Positions 43,555 through 52,636 of a stretch of DNA of 64,000 nt are shown here, in pieces; within the stretch, counting starts at the first letter, position 1, and each line of letters begins with the position of its first letter. The DNA lies in the NCBI RefSeq assembly GCF_014650995.1, contig NZ_BMWA01000001.1, forward strand, positions 372,001-436,000, in the 5' to 3' direction. The notes under the pieces are model-generated. The model was not told where the DNA came from. It worked only from the letters and a program-made list of their open reading frames with translations, and did no database searches. This DNA is from Streptomyces viridiviolaceus. GTDB lineage: Bacteria; Actinomycetota; Actinomycetes; Streptomycetales; Streptomycetaceae. The position numbers and the translations under genes were made by a program.

Positions 43555-44642
43555 TTACCCCGTCGGACTTTGTCGGTTCCTGATGGGGAGCGCGGCCGGT
43601 CCTCGCCTCCCCCGCCCACGAGCCGCCGGAGTGCCACGCCGTGGGCGGACAGCGCCTCGGGCAGCGCGGACAGCGCGGGGAGCTGGTCGATGTGGTGGAC
43701 GCCCGGCGGGGCCGACCCGGTCAGCAGTTCCCGGGTGGCGTGCGCCGCCACCAGTCCCGTGACCCGGCTCTGTTCACGACCGGTCAGCGCGTACGCCGTG
43801 TGCCGGTCGCCGCGCCACGCGTCCACCCGGACCGCGAAGCCGTCGCCGCCCAGGTGGATCCGCTGCAGGGCGCCGGTCAGCGACCTCAGCGCACGCGGCC
43901 GGCCCACGGCCTTGAGCAGTCCGGTGCGGCGCAGGGCGAACAGCGCCGCAGTCAGCGGCCGGGAGTCGAGGCAGAGCCGGGTGGTGACGTCCGGGACACC
44001 CAGGGTGCGGGGCAGGGTGTGCTGGTCGGAGAACGGGAACGGGTACGCGGTCCGGGCGCCGTGTCCCGGCAGTTCCGTCCTGCGCGGGGATGCCGTGGCG
44101 CCCTCGCCGAATCCGGCCAGGGTCCAGCGCAGGGCGTCGGCGCCGTGCCGTTCTCCGGTGCCGAACAGCAGGGTGATGTCGAGGCGTTCGGCGCCGCCCA
44201 CGGCCTCGTGGGCGCGGCGGGCGAGCAGGTTGGTCAGGCCCGGGGCGACGCCCACGCTGAGCAGGGCGGCGGCTCCGGTGGCCATGGCAGTCGCGGACAG
44301 GTCCGCCACCGCGTCCAGGAGACGGGCGGTGGCTCCCACGTCGACCAGGCGCACGCCGCGTTCCAGACAGATCCGCGCGACTGCGGCGTCCGGCGGCTCG
44401 ACGCACAGCACCACGGCGGCCACGTCGCCCAGGCCGTCCAGTACGTGGCGGAAGCCGTCCGGGTCGGTGACGTCGACGCGCACTCCGCCGAGTCGCCGGG
44501 CCCTGGCCCGGTCCCGTCCGCCGGGCACCACCCGGCCGGGGAACCAGGCACCGAGGGTGGAGGACACGGTGGCGCCGACCGCGCCGTAGCCGCCGGCGAC
44601 CAGGATCCGCCCCGCGGTGCCGGCGGACTTCACTGTAGTCAT
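43551..44642 (-). CDS. Saccharopine-dehydrogenase-like NAD(P)-binding protein
   Basis: A 363-residue protein with an N-terminal Rossmann fold (ILVAGGYGAVGATVSSTLGAWFPG, residues 12-35) and the general layout of the saccharopine dehydrogenase / LOR-SDH superfamily, including GVAPGLTNLLARRA in the middle. No substrate is suggested by the sequence. ATG 44642 overlaps a half-site of the divergent operator; the ORF extends upstream through the palindrome, which supports the shorter start. It is divergent from a TetR gene and probably its regulated partner. Confidence 0.78.
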   Translation of the reverse strand: MTTVKSAGTAGRILVAGGYGAVGATVSSTLGAWFPGRVVPGGRDRARARRLGGVRVDVTDPDGFRHVLDGLGDVAAVVLCVEPPDAAVARICLERGVRLVDVGATARLLDAVADLSATAMATGAAALLSVGVAPGLTNLLARRAHEAVGGAERLDITLLFGTGERHGADALRWTLAGFGEGATASPRRTELPGHGARTAYPFPFSDQHTLPRTLGVPDVTTRLCLDSRPLTAALFALRRTGLLKAVGRPRALRSLTGALQRIHLGGDGFAVRVDAWRGDRHTAYALTGREQSRVTGLVAAHATRELLTGSAPPGVHHIDQLPALSALPEALSAHGVALRRLVGGGGEDRPRSPSGTDKVRRGN

Positions 44643-44656
44643 GCTCCAGTGACTAC

Positions 44657-44675
44657 ACTGTAGTGACACTACAGT
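44657..44675. promoter_or_regulatory. Perfect 19-bp palindromic TetR operator
   Basis: ACTGTAGTG-A-CACTACAGT is a perfect inverted repeat in the 71-base divergent spacer. A second, imperfect copy lies at 44633-44659 (ACTGTAGTC and GACTACACT). The arrangement fits repression of both the oxidoreductase gene and the TetR gene. Confidence 0.8.
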
Positions 44676-44713
44676 CAAAGCACCTGCCGCACCGGGCGGC
44701 GGAAAGGAGCGGC

Positions 44714-45343
44714 ATGGCGCCCCCCACCACCCGGGCCGAGAAGGCGCGCCGCACCCGGCAGCGGATGCTGGACGCCGCCGCGCGGCTGTTCACCGAGCGC
44801 GGCTGGGCCGGTACGACCGTCGAGGGCATCGCCCGTGCCGCCGAAGTCGGCGTCCAGACCGTCTACTTCACCTTCGGCTCCAAGCGCGCGGTGCTCAAGG
44901 AGCTGCTGGACACCGCCGTCGCCGGTGACCTGGATCCGGTGGCCACGCTGGACCGCCCGTGGGCCCGGGAGGTGCTCGGCACCCCGGATCCCGCCGCCCA
45001 GCTGGCGCTGCAGGCGGCGGGTGCCCGGGCCGTCCTGGAGCGTGCCGCCCCCGTCCTGGAGGTGGTGCACGCGGCCGCCGCCGCCGACCGGGAGCTGGCC
45101 GAGCTGTGGCAGCTCAACCGGCGGCAGCGGCACACCGTGCAGCTCCGTTTCGCCGAGGCCCTGGTGACCAAGGCCGGCGGCACCCTGCGCGACGGCCACA
45201 ACGCCGCCTCGGCCGCCGACGTCGCCCTGGCCGTCCTCGGCCCGGAGACCTACGGCCTGCTGGTCACCGGGCGCGGCTGGACCCCGGCGCGCTGGGAGCA
45301 CTGGGCTGCGGACGCGCTGGTACGGCAGCTGCTGCCCGGGTGA
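44714..45343 (+). CDS. TetR family repressor
   Basis: A 209-residue TetR regulator: the helix-turn-helix is LFTERGWAGTTVEGIARAAEVGVQTVYFTFGSKRAVLKELLD (residues 25-66), followed by a helical ligand-binding domain. ATG 44714 follows AAAGGAGC. The palindrome at 44657-44675 in the shared promoter is its most likely binding site, giving autorepression plus control of the divergent oxidoreductase gene. Ligand unknown. Confidence 0.9.
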   Translation: MAPPTTRAEKARRTRQRMLDAAARLFTERGWAGTTVEGIARAAEVGVQTVYFTFGSKRAVLKELLDTAVAGDLDPVATLDRPWAREVLGTPDPAAQLALQAAGARAVLERAAPVLEVVHAAAAADRELAELWQLNRRQRHTVQLRFAEALVTKAGGTLRDGHNAASAADVALAVLGPETYGLLVTGRGWTPARWEHWAADALVRQLLPG

Positions 45344-45355
45344 CCGGGCCGGTCC

Positions 45356-46948
45356 TCAGGCCTGCTGGACCCCCGGCACGCCCGCCTCGATCACGAACGA
45401 CTTGTCGGTGCGGACCGGGGCGTCGGGGCGGCTGACGTAGTCGACCACCCGGTAGTCGGCGGTGTACCGGTCCCGGGAGACGGTGCAGTGCACGTAGCCA
45501 CGGCGGTTGCTGTAGTACTTCAGGTGCGGGTTCTCGTCCCAGTACACCCGGCCCGGGTCGTGGGAGTCGGTGCCGTCGCCGTTCGACGTGATCGACGTGG
45601 TGACGAACTCGCTGCCCACCAGCCGTGTCTCGGGGCGCTCGAAGTCACGCCGCAGGTCGTTGGTCCAGTTGCTGTGCACGTCTCCGGTGAGCACCACGAA
45701 GTTGTCGATGCCGCGTTCCTCGACGTAGCCGAGCACCCGGTCGCGCGAGACGCGGTAGCCGTCCCAGCCGTCGTTGTAGCCGCCGTCGTCCGGCCCGGCC
45801 ACGGCGTCCCAGTTGGCGAAGTAGATCTGCTGCGGGAGCACGTTCCAGGCGGACTGCGACCGCGCCAGGCTCCGCTCCAGCCACGCGTGCTGCTCGTCGC
45901 CGAGGATGGTGGCGTTCGGGTCCCACTGCTCCGGACCGGAGACCTGCCACTTGTCGCCGTACGGCTGGTTCGTGCGGTACTGGCGGGTGTCCAGCACGCT
46001 GAAGGTGGCGGTGGCGCCGAACTCGAACCGGCGGTACAGCGGCAGTGCCGTGTCCACCGGCTTGCGGAACCGGCGCAGCGGCATGTGTTCCCAGTAGGCC
46101 TGGTAGGCGGCCCTGCGGCGGGCGGCGAAGTGCCCGGTGGTGTCGTTGCCCTGGCCCGCGTCGTTGTTCTCCGGGCTCAGGTCGGCGTAGTTGTTGTCGG
46201 TCTCGTGGTCGTCCCAGGTGACGACGAAGGGCGCCGTCGCGTGCAGCAGTTGCAGGTCGGTGTCGGTCTTGTACTGGGCGTGCCGCTGCCGGTACTCGTC
46301 GAGGGTGTTCATCTCGTCGCCGATGTGCGTGCGCACGTCGCCGTTGACCCCGGCCGCGTACTCGTAGAGGTAGTCGCCGAGGTGGAAGACCACGTCGGGC
46401 CGCTCCTCGGCCATGTGCCGGTACGCGGTGAAGTACCCCATCTCCCAGTTGGCGCAGGACGCGAACGCGAAGTCCACGGTGGGGGCGGTGCCGGGAGCCG
46501 GGGCGGTGCGGGTGCGGCCGACCGGCGAGATCGCGTTGCCGGCGCGGAAGCGGTAGTGGTACTCGTGGTGCGGCCTCAGGCCCCGCACATCGGCGTGGAC
46601 GGTGTGCGCCTCCTCGGGCAGGGCGTGCTCCACACCGCGCCCCACGACCTTCCGGAAGCGCTCGTCGAGCGCGATCTCCCAGTGCACCGGCACCGGGCGC
46701 GCGGGCATGCCGCCGCCGAATTCGAGCGGCTTCGGCGCGAGGCGGGTCCACAGGACGACGGCGTCGGGAAGCGGATCGCCGGATGCGACACCGAGCCGGA
46801 ACGGGTCGCCCGGGACGCGGGCGGGTGCGGCCGCGGCGGGTGCGGCACCGGTGCCGAGGAGCACCGCACCGGCACCGGCGGCACCCGCGATTCCGAGAAA
46901 TCCCCTTCTCTTCAGGGAGTTGTCCATGCTGATGCGCGGCGGGGTCAT
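45356..46948 (-). CDS. phoD: Tat-secreted PhoD alkaline phosphatase (first copy)
   Basis: A 530-residue PhoD-type phosphatase/phosphodiesterase with the twin-arginine signal KRRGFLGIAGAAGAGAVLLG (residues 13-32). The fibronectin-like N-terminal domain (GVASGDP, VLWTRLAP) precedes the metallophosphatase core with FASCANWEMGYFTAYRHM, HLGDYLYEY, TWDDHETDNNYAD and LTGDVHSNW, which provide Fe/Ca ligands and catalytic residues. ATG 46948 follows GGAGG. It releases phosphate from extracellular esters. A PHO-box-like unit (GTTCATCCGGC on the minus strand, 46994-47004) lies about 50 bases upstream, suggesting PhoP control. Confidence 0.92.
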   Translation of the reverse strand: MTPPRISMDNSLKRRGFLGIAGAAGAGAVLLGTGAAPAAAAPARVPGDPFRLGVASGDPLPDAVVLWTRLAPKPLEFGGGMPARPVPVHWEIALDERFRKVVGRGVEHALPEEAHTVHADVRGLRPHHEYHYRFRAGNAISPVGRTRTAPAPGTAPTVDFAFASCANWEMGYFTAYRHMAEERPDVVFHLGDYLYEYAAGVNGDVRTHIGDEMNTLDEYRQRHAQYKTDTDLQLLHATAPFVVTWDDHETDNNYADLSPENNDAGQGNDTTGHFAARRRAAYQAYWEHMPLRRFRKPVDTALPLYRRFEFGATATFSVLDTRQYRTNQPYGDKWQVSGPEQWDPNATILGDEQHAWLERSLARSQSAWNVLPQQIYFANWDAVAGPDDGGYNDGWDGYRVSRDRVLGYVEERGIDNFVVLTGDVHSNWTNDLRRDFERPETRLVGSEFVTTSITSNGDGTDSHDPGRVYWDENPHLKYYSNRRGYVHCTVSRDRYTADYRVVDYVSRPDAPVRTDKSFVIEAGVPGVQQA

Positions 46949-47049
46949 CGAGCCTCCAGACGCCGGATGGTCGGACCAAGCCAGCCAAACGGCGCCGGAT
47001 GAACCCCGACTGGTGCCCCCGTGGACCTAATTTGACGGATACATGTCGG

Positions 47050-47736
47050 CTAACCGGAGGACGTCCCGGCGCCCGCGGCCGCGGCGGTCAGCGCCGTCCA
47101 GTGGACGGTGCGGTCGCACCAGCGGTCCAGCAGGGCGCGGTCGTGACCGACGGCCAGCAGACCCGCGCCGGTGGCGGCGCGGTAGTCCTCCACCACCCGG
47201 ACCAGGGCCGCGGTCGTCGACGCGTCGAGCATCGCCGTCATCTCGTCGCACACCAGCCAGCGCGGGCGCAGCACGAGGGCACGGGCGAGGCAGGCCCGCT
47301 GGAGCTGGCCGTCGCTGACCTCGTGCGGGCGCCGGCCGAGCAGGTCGGCGGTCAGCCCCACGGTGGCGGCCAGTTCGCCGACCCGGTCGGCGGCGCCCTC
47401 GCGCCGGCCGGTGGCGCGCAGCGGTTCGGCGATCAGGTCGCTGAGCGCCAGCCGCGGGTCGGCGGAGAGCCTGGCCTGCTGGAAGACGACGCCGAAGGCG
47501 GTGCGCTGCTCCCGCGGGGCCCGGTGGCGCCACCGTCGTACGGGCTCGCCGTCGAGCACGAGGGTTCCGGCGTCGGGGCGGTGCAGCAGGGCCGCGACGC
47601 GCGCGAGCGTGGACTTGCCGCAGCCGCTGGGGCCGAGCAGTCCGACGGCCTCGCCCGGCGCGACGGTCAGGGAGACGTCCCGGATCACCGGTGCGTTCCT
47701 CGCGTATCCGGCGGTGATGTCACGCAGTTCGAGCAC
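47050..47736 (-). CDS. nikE: ABC transporter ATPase, nickel/peptide type (NikE)
   Basis: A 228-residue ATPase with Walker A GPSGCGKST (residues 36-44), signature VSDGQLQRACLARAL and Walker B LVCDEMTAMLD. The signature deviates from LSGGQ, which is common in the second ATPase of Opp/Nik transporters. GTG 47736 overlaps the end of nikD. It is the last gene of the five-gene operon and, by its operon position and the Nur box at 52226, powers nickel uptake. Stop at 47050 lies 101 bases from the PhoD start. Confidence 0.86.
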   Translation of the reverse strand: MLELRDITAGYARNAPVIRDVSLTVAPGEAVGLLGPSGCGKSTLARVAALLHRPDAGTLVLDGEPVRRWRHRAPREQRTAFGVVFQQARLSADPRLALSDLIAEPLRATGRREGAADRVGELAATVGLTADLLGRRPHEVSDGQLQRACLARALVLRPRWLVCDEMTAMLDASTTAALVRVVEDYRAATGAGLLAVGHDRALLDRWCDRTVHWTALTAAAAGAGTSSG

Positions 47737-48718
47737 GGTCGGCGGCCTCCGTGAGAGCGGCGTGCGGGTGGTGGCAGGCGACCGTGCCGGTCAGCGGCGG
47801 CAGCACGGCGCAGGTGTCGGTGGCCCGGTCGCAGCGGGCGGCGAAGGCACAGCCGTCGGGGAGCGCGCCGAGTTCGGGCGGCAGGCCGGGGATGGGGGTG
47901 AAGGCCCGGTCGGGGAGGGCGTCGAGCAGGCCCCGGCTGTACGGGTGGCGGGGGCCGGGGGCGCCGAAGAAGGCGGCGGCCTCGGCCAGTTCGACGATCC
48001 GGCCGGCGTACATCACGGCGACCCGGTCGGCGATGCGTTCGGCCGCTGCCAGGTCGTGGGTGATCATCAGCAGGGCCCGGCCCTCACCGCCGTCGCCCCC
48101 TGAGTCGACATGTCGACGCAGCTCGTCGACGGTGCGGTCCACCAGGTCGCGGTCGAGCCCGGTGGTCGGTTCGTCGGCGAGCAGCAGCGGGGCGTCCCCG
48201 ACGAGGGCGAGGGCGGTGGCGGCGCGCTGGGCGAGGCCGCCGGACAGCTCGTGCGGGTGGTGGTCGAGGTGGTCCGCCGGGAACGCGGCGCGTTCGGCGG
48301 CGGCCTCGGCCGCGGCACGCAGGGCGGCGCGCCCCCGGGCCGGGGTCAGCGCGGCGACCGTCTCCTGAAGCTGGGAGCGGATCGTGCGCACGGGGGTGAG
48401 GTGGGCGGCCGGGCTCTGCGGGACGAGGCCGACCAGCCGGCCCCGTACGGTGCGGGAGAGGGTTCGTTCGTCGGCGGTGAGCAGGTCGAGATCGCCCAGC
48501 AGCGCGCTGCCGGCGGTCTGCGCGTTGCCGGGGAGCAGGCCGAGGAGGGCGGAGGCGAGGACGGACTTGCCGCAGCCGCTCTCGCCGATCAGGGCCAGGC
48601 ACTCGCCGGCCCGCACCTCGAAGTGCGCGTCGGTGACGGCGGCGACCCGCCGTCCGCCCGGCATGAGGAAGCGCACCGACAGTCCGCGGACCGACAGCAC
48701 GGGGGCTCGCCCGGTCAC
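47720..48718 (-). CDS. nikD: ABC transporter ATPase, nickel/peptide type (NikD)
   Basis: A 332-residue ATPase of the oligopeptide/nickel family: Walker A GESGCGKSV (Lys47-Ser48 region), signature HELSGGLAQRA, Walker B LLLADEPTTGLD, and the C-terminal oligopeptide/dipeptide domain PGPRHPYSRGLLDALPD followed by CAFAARCDRATDTCAV. GTG 48718 overlaps the permease stop (GTGA). Pairs with NikE as the two motor subunits. Confidence 0.88.
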   Translation of the reverse strand: MTGRAPVLSVRGLSVRFLMPGGRRVAAVTDAHFEVRAGECLALIGESGCGKSVLASALLGLLPGNAQTAGSALLGDLDLLTADERTLSRTVRGRLVGLVPQSPAAHLTPVRTIRSQLQETVAALTPARGRAALRAAAEAAAERAAFPADHLDHHPHELSGGLAQRAATALALVGDAPLLLADEPTTGLDRDLVDRTVDELRRHVDSGGDGGEGRALLMITHDLAAAERIADRVAVMYAGRIVELAEAAAFFGAPGPRHPYSRGLLDALPDRAFTPIPGLPPELGALPDGCAFAARCDRATDTCAVLPPLTGTVACHHPHAALTEAADRARTA

Positions 48719-49620
48719 AGCATCAGCTCCGATCGGCGGCGGGGGTTGATCCGCTCCCGCCAGGCGCCGGCGAGGCCCGCGATGGCGAGGGTGGGGACGA
48801 TGATGAACAGGCCCGGGAAGAGGGTCGGCCACCACTGCCCGGCGAGCAGCGAGCCGCGCGCGCTCTGGATGAGGTTGCCGAGGCTCGCCATGTGGGTGGG
48901 CAGGCCGAGCCCGAGGAAGGACAGTGCCGACTCGTGCCACATGGCGTGCGGCACCATCAGCACGGCCGCCAGCGCCGCCTGGGGCAGCACGCCGGGCAGC
49001 AGATGGCGGACCGCCACCCGCCACCGGGACGCGCCGCCGGAGACCGCCGCGTCGACGTAGGGGCGCGAGCGCAGGGACAGCACCTCGGCCCGGACGATGC
49101 GCGCGGTCGACAGCCAGTGGGTGAGCGCCACCGACACCACCACCGGCCAGACGCCCGGCCGGAACATGGCGACGACGAAGATGCCGAGCAGCAGGTGAGG
49201 CACGGACGAGAACGCGTCGACCACCCGCATGACGCCCCGGTCGACCCAGCCGCCCAGGGCCCCGGCCGCGGCGCCCACGGCGGTGCCGACCACGGTCGCC
49301 GTCAGCGCCGCCGCCACCCCGACGAGCAGCGAGACGCGCAGCCCGTACACGCAGCGCAGCAGCAGGTCCCGGCCGACGTCGTCGGTGCCGAAGGGGTGCT
49401 GCCGGCTGGGCGGTTGCAGCTTGGCGGCCAGGTCGACGGCCTGCTGGTCGAGCTGGACCAGCGGCGGCACGACCAGGACGGCGAGGACGGTCAGGGCGAC
49501 CAGCGCGGCGGAGGTGCGCAGGCGCAGGGCGCGGGTGGAGCGCCGCTTCGCGCCGTACGACCGCCAGGCGGTGGCGGGCCGTGCGGCCTTCTCGGCCGCG
49601 GCCTCAGCCATGGGAGTCAC
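48715..49620 (-). CDS. nikC: ABC transporter permease (NikC, DppC-type)
   Basis: A 301-residue inner-membrane permease with about six helices; the N-terminal HPFGTDDVGRDLLLRCVYGLRVSL and the EAA-loop-like DAAVSGGASRWRVAVRHLLPGVLPQ segment are diagnostic of DppC/NikC. GTG 49620 overlaps the NikB stop. Forms the membrane channel with NikB. Confidence 0.9.
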   Translation of the reverse strand: MTPMAEAAAEKAARPATAWRSYGAKRRSTRALRLRTSAALVALTVLAVLVVPPLVQLDQQAVDLAAKLQPPSRQHPFGTDDVGRDLLLRCVYGLRVSLLVGVAAALTATVVGTAVGAAAGALGGWVDRGVMRVVDAFSSVPHLLLGIFVVAMFRPGVWPVVVSVALTHWLSTARIVRAEVLSLRSRPYVDAAVSGGASRWRVAVRHLLPGVLPQAALAAVLMVPHAMWHESALSFLGLGLPTHMASLGNLIQSARGSLLAGQWWPTLFPGLFIIVPTLAIAGLAGAWRERINPRRRSELML

Positions 49621-50609
49621 ATTTCACTGAGCTTCACCCTCGGGTCGAACAGTCCGTAGAGCAGGTCCGCGAGCAGGTTGCCGACGAGGACGGCGGCGGT
49701 GGCGAGCGTGGTCAGGGCGGCCAGCAGCGGGAAGTCGACGGCGGTGGCCGCCTCGACGGTGGCCGCGGCGATGCCCGGCCAGCTGAAGACGCTCTCCACC
49801 AGCAGGGCCCCGGTGATGAGTTCGGGCACCCGGGAGCCGATCAGGGTGAGCACCGGCAGCAGCCCGGACCGCAGGGCGTGACCGAGCAGGACGGTGCCTT
49901 CGCCGATGCCGCGGGCGCGGGCACCGCGTACCGGGTCCTCCGCCAGGGCGTCGGCGACACCCTGGCGCACGTACAGCGTGAACCAGGGCAGCTGGGAGAC
50001 GGCGAGCACACCGGCGGGCAGGACGATGTGGCTCGCGACCTGTCCGGCGGTGACCCGCTCGCTCGCGGTGTCGGTCAGGCCGCCCGCGGGGAGGACGTCC
50101 CACTGCAGCGCGAACAGCCAGACGGCGAGCAGCGCGATCCAGAACACCGGTGCCGCCTCCAGGGAGTAGGCGAGCGAGGTGACGGCGCGGTCGAGCACCG
50201 AACCGGGACGGCGGGCGGCCAGCACCCCGAGCAGGGTGCCGACGAGTACGGCTACGGCGAAGGCGACGGCGCACAGCAGCGCGGACCACACGAGGCGTTC
50301 GGCGATGACCTGCGCCACCGGCTGCCGCATCACCCCCGAGTGGCCCAGGTCGCCGGTGACCGCGTCCGTCAGCCAGTTCCACCAGCGGACGACGAAGGAC
50401 TGGTCCACCCCGAGGTTGTCCCGCAGCCGGTCCAGGGTCTCCCGGTCGGCGCCGAGCGCGGCGGTGCCGGCGTACGCCTTGACGGGGTCGAACGGGGAGG
50501 CGGCGGCGACGGCGAACACGCCGAAGGTGACGACGAGGACGACGGGGACGGCGGACAGGGCCCGCCGCCCGGCGAGGCGCGCCATCGCTCCCCAGGGGAG
50601 AGGCCTCAT
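49617..50609 (-). CDS. nikB: ABC transporter permease (NikB, DppB-type)
   Basis: A 330-residue permease with an N-terminal helix ALSAVPVVLVVTFGVFAVA, the periplasmic LGVDQSFVVRWWNWLTDAVTGDLGHS segment and the conserved loop EDPVRGARARGIGEGTVLLGHALRSGLLPV, as in DppB/NikB. ATG 50609 overlaps the nikA stop codon (ATGA) and is preferred over an internal ATG eight codons later. Confidence 0.88.
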   Translation of the reverse strand: MRPLPWGAMARLAGRRALSAVPVVLVVTFGVFAVAAASPFDPVKAYAGTAALGADRETLDRLRDNLGVDQSFVVRWWNWLTDAVTGDLGHSGVMRQPVAQVIAERLVWSALLCAVAFAVAVLVGTLLGVLAARRPGSVLDRAVTSLAYSLEAAPVFWIALLAVWLFALQWDVLPAGGLTDTASERVTAGQVASHIVLPAGVLAVSQLPWFTLYVRQGVADALAEDPVRGARARGIGEGTVLLGHALRSGLLPVLTLIGSRVPELITGALLVESVFSWPGIAAATVEAATAVDFPLLAALTTLATAAVLVGNLLADLLYGLFDPRVKLSEM

Positions 50610-52192
50610 TTCTCGGGCTTCCAGTCCTCGATGTTCCACCAGGGGCCGCTGGCGAAGCCGTGCTCGTGCGGTTCCAGCTGGGTGGTCAGCCCGTCCCAGC
50701 GGTCGGCGAGCACGTAGAGGTGGTCGATGTGGGTGAGGAAGGTGTAGCCGGGGTTGTCGACCAGTTCCTTCTGGAGCTTGTCGTAGGCGGCGCCGCGCTT
50801 GTCGGGGTCCTGGCTGCGGCGGCCGGCCTCGAGCGCTTCGTCCACCCCCGGGTCGTCGTAGTGCGCCATGTTGTTGAAGCCGTCGCCGGCCAGGGAGGAG
50901 TGCAGCAGGGTGTAGAGGCCGAAGTCCGGGTCGCCGACGCTGCCGAAGCCGGCCAGGACCGCGTCGCTCTTCATGCGCGGCTCGATGACCTCCCAGGTGG
51001 CGCCCTCCACCTTCACCTCGATGCCGGCCTTCTTGGCGTCGGAGGCGTAGGCGAGCGCGTGGTCCTGGCGGACCTTGTCGCCGGACGGGTAGTACAGCGT
51101 GAACGTGGCGCGCTGTCCGTCCTTGGCACGGATGCCGTCCGAACCGGGCTTCCAGCCCGCGTCGTCCAGGATCCTCTTGGCCTTGGCGAGGTCGTGGGGG
51201 CGTTCGATGCTCCGCTCGTACCACGGGTCGTCGGTGGGCAGCGGGCCGTAGGCGGGCGTGCCCGCCCCGTCGAGGATCTTGTCGACCATGGCCTGGCGGT
51301 CCACGGCGGCGTCCAGGGCCTGCCGGACGGCGCGGTCGCCGGTGACCTCGTTCCCGGTGGGCAGGGTGACGGCCCGGAAGTCGTAGGACTTCGCCTCGTA
51401 GGTGCGCTTGCCGTCCTCCTTCTCGAAGGTGGCGGCGAGGTTGGGCGGGAGGACGGCGCCGTCGAGGTCGCCGGAGCGCAGCCGGGTGGCGCGGACGTTG
51501 TCGTCGGCGACGATCGCCATGGTGAAGGACTTCACCTCGGGCTCGCCGCCCCAGTAGTGCGGGTTGGCCTTGAAGGTGAGCTTCTCGCCCTTGCTCCAGC
51601 CTGTGAGGACGTACGGTCCGGTGCCGACCGGCTCGGTGTTGAAGGAGCCGGTGTTGGGGTCCTGCTCGCCCGCGATGTGCTCGGGGACGATGGGCAGCAC
51701 GGTCCGCGCGGCGAAGGGGGCGTACGGGTACTTGAGCGTGAAGACGACCTTGTCGTCGCCGCTCGCCCGGACGTCCTCGACGGCGTCCAGTTCGCTCCGT
51801 GCGGTGTTGTTGGTCTCGGCGTCGAGGACGGTTCTGTAGGTGAAGACCACGTCGGCGGGCGTCAGCGGTTCGCCGTCGCTGAACTTCACGCCCTTGCGCA
51901 GGGTGTACGTGTAGGTGCGGCCGCCGTCGCCGACCTCGGGCAGCGCGGTCGCCAGGGCGGGCTTCAGCTTCAGGTCGGTGTCGCGGGCGAGCAGCCCGTC
52001 GAAGATCTTGGAGTTCCCGTCCTTGCCGTAGCCGAGCAGCGGGCTGAGCGTGTCCGGCTCGGAGGCCACGCCGATCACGACGGAACCGGCGTTCTCGGCG
52101 TCGTCCGTTCCGCCCCCGGGCGCCGAGCAGGCGGCGAGGCCGGCGGCCAGCGCCGTCGCGACGGCGGCAGTTCGTATCGGACGGGTCGTCAT
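50606..52192 (-). CDS. nikA: ABC transporter substrate-binding lipoprotein (NikA-like)
   Basis: A 528-residue extracytoplasmic binding protein of family SBP_bac_5. The lipoprotein signal ends at LAAC (Cys22, AAGLAAC), and the core shows PDTLSPLLGYG, VKFSDGEPLTPADVVFTY and GTGPYVLTGWSKGEKLTF. The family binds peptides or Ni2+; the Nur box 34 bases upstream supports nickel. ATG 52192. In S. coelicolor the Nur-repressed nikABCDE operon (SCO6451-6455) is, as I recall, arranged the same way. Confidence 0.85.
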   Translation of the reverse strand: MTTRPIRTAAVATALAAGLAACSAPGGGTDDAENAGSVVIGVASEPDTLSPLLGYGKDGNSKIFDGLLARDTDLKLKPALATALPEVGDGGRTYTYTLRKGVKFSDGEPLTPADVVFTYRTVLDAETNNTARSELDAVEDVRASGDDKVVFTLKYPYAPFAARTVLPIVPEHIAGEQDPNTGSFNTEPVGTGPYVLTGWSKGEKLTFKANPHYWGGEPEVKSFTMAIVADDNVRATRLRSGDLDGAVLPPNLAATFEKEDGKRTYEAKSYDFRAVTLPTGNEVTGDRAVRQALDAAVDRQAMVDKILDGAGTPAYGPLPTDDPWYERSIERPHDLAKAKRILDDAGWKPGSDGIRAKDGQRATFTLYYPSGDKVRQDHALAYASDAKKAGIEVKVEGATWEVIEPRMKSDAVLAGFGSVGDPDFGLYTLLHSSLAGDGFNNMAHYDDPGVDEALEAGRRSQDPDKRGAAYDKLQKELVDNPGYTFLTHIDHLYVLADRWDGLTTQLEPHEHGFASGPWWNIEDWKPEK

Positions 52193-52636
52193 GTCTCCCC
52201 CACACTTGTTGCTGTCGACAGGCTATTGCACATCATTCGCAATTGAAGCGTCAAGCCTGGTGGGAGCGCACATCGACCGCCGCCCGTGACGAGACGCCGT
52301 CCGGCCGGGGCGCACCGGCGCGCGCCGGCCCGTCGCCCCGGGGAGCGGTGCCGAGGATGTGTCACCGGCGCGGGACGGACGCAGTTCGCACCTGCCGGAC
52401 GCCGAGCGGGTGCACGGACTCATCCGGGACACCGGGGACGTCGGAGTCCGCCGGCCGGCCGTCCGCCGGTCCGCGGGACGCATGCCCTGTCCGCGGGACG
52501 CACGCCCTGTTCACGGGCGATCAGGCGGACGCGAGGGCCGGCGCGGAGAAGGACGTCGGGCTCACTCGCCCGCGAGATCAGCGGGGCGCGGGCGCACGCG
52601 CTCCCGCACCGGCGAGGGCACGGTCACCCGCGTCCG
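52193..52636. other. Spacer upstream of nikA with tandem 20-bp repeat; no gene
   Basis: Besides the Nur box this 444-base region contains a tandem repeat, CCGCGGGACGCATGCCCTGT (52471-52490) followed at once by a copy differing in one base (52491-52510). The remaining sequence yields only arginine-rich translations; no gene recognised. Confidence 0.6.
52226..52242. promoter_or_regulatory. Nur box upstream of nikA
   Basis: TTGCACATCATTCGCAA matches the reported Nur operator shape tTGCaa-N5-ttGCAA: half-sites TTGCAC and TCGCAA separated by ATCAT. It lies 34 bases before ATG 52192, in a promoter position, so nickel-bound Nur would repress the operon. Confidence 0.75.

Noticed and set aside
49617..52205. 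Minus-strand frame of 862 codons extending NikB upstream
   Set aside because: The extension is an out-of-frame shadow of nikA; NikB starts at the ATGA overlap at 50609.
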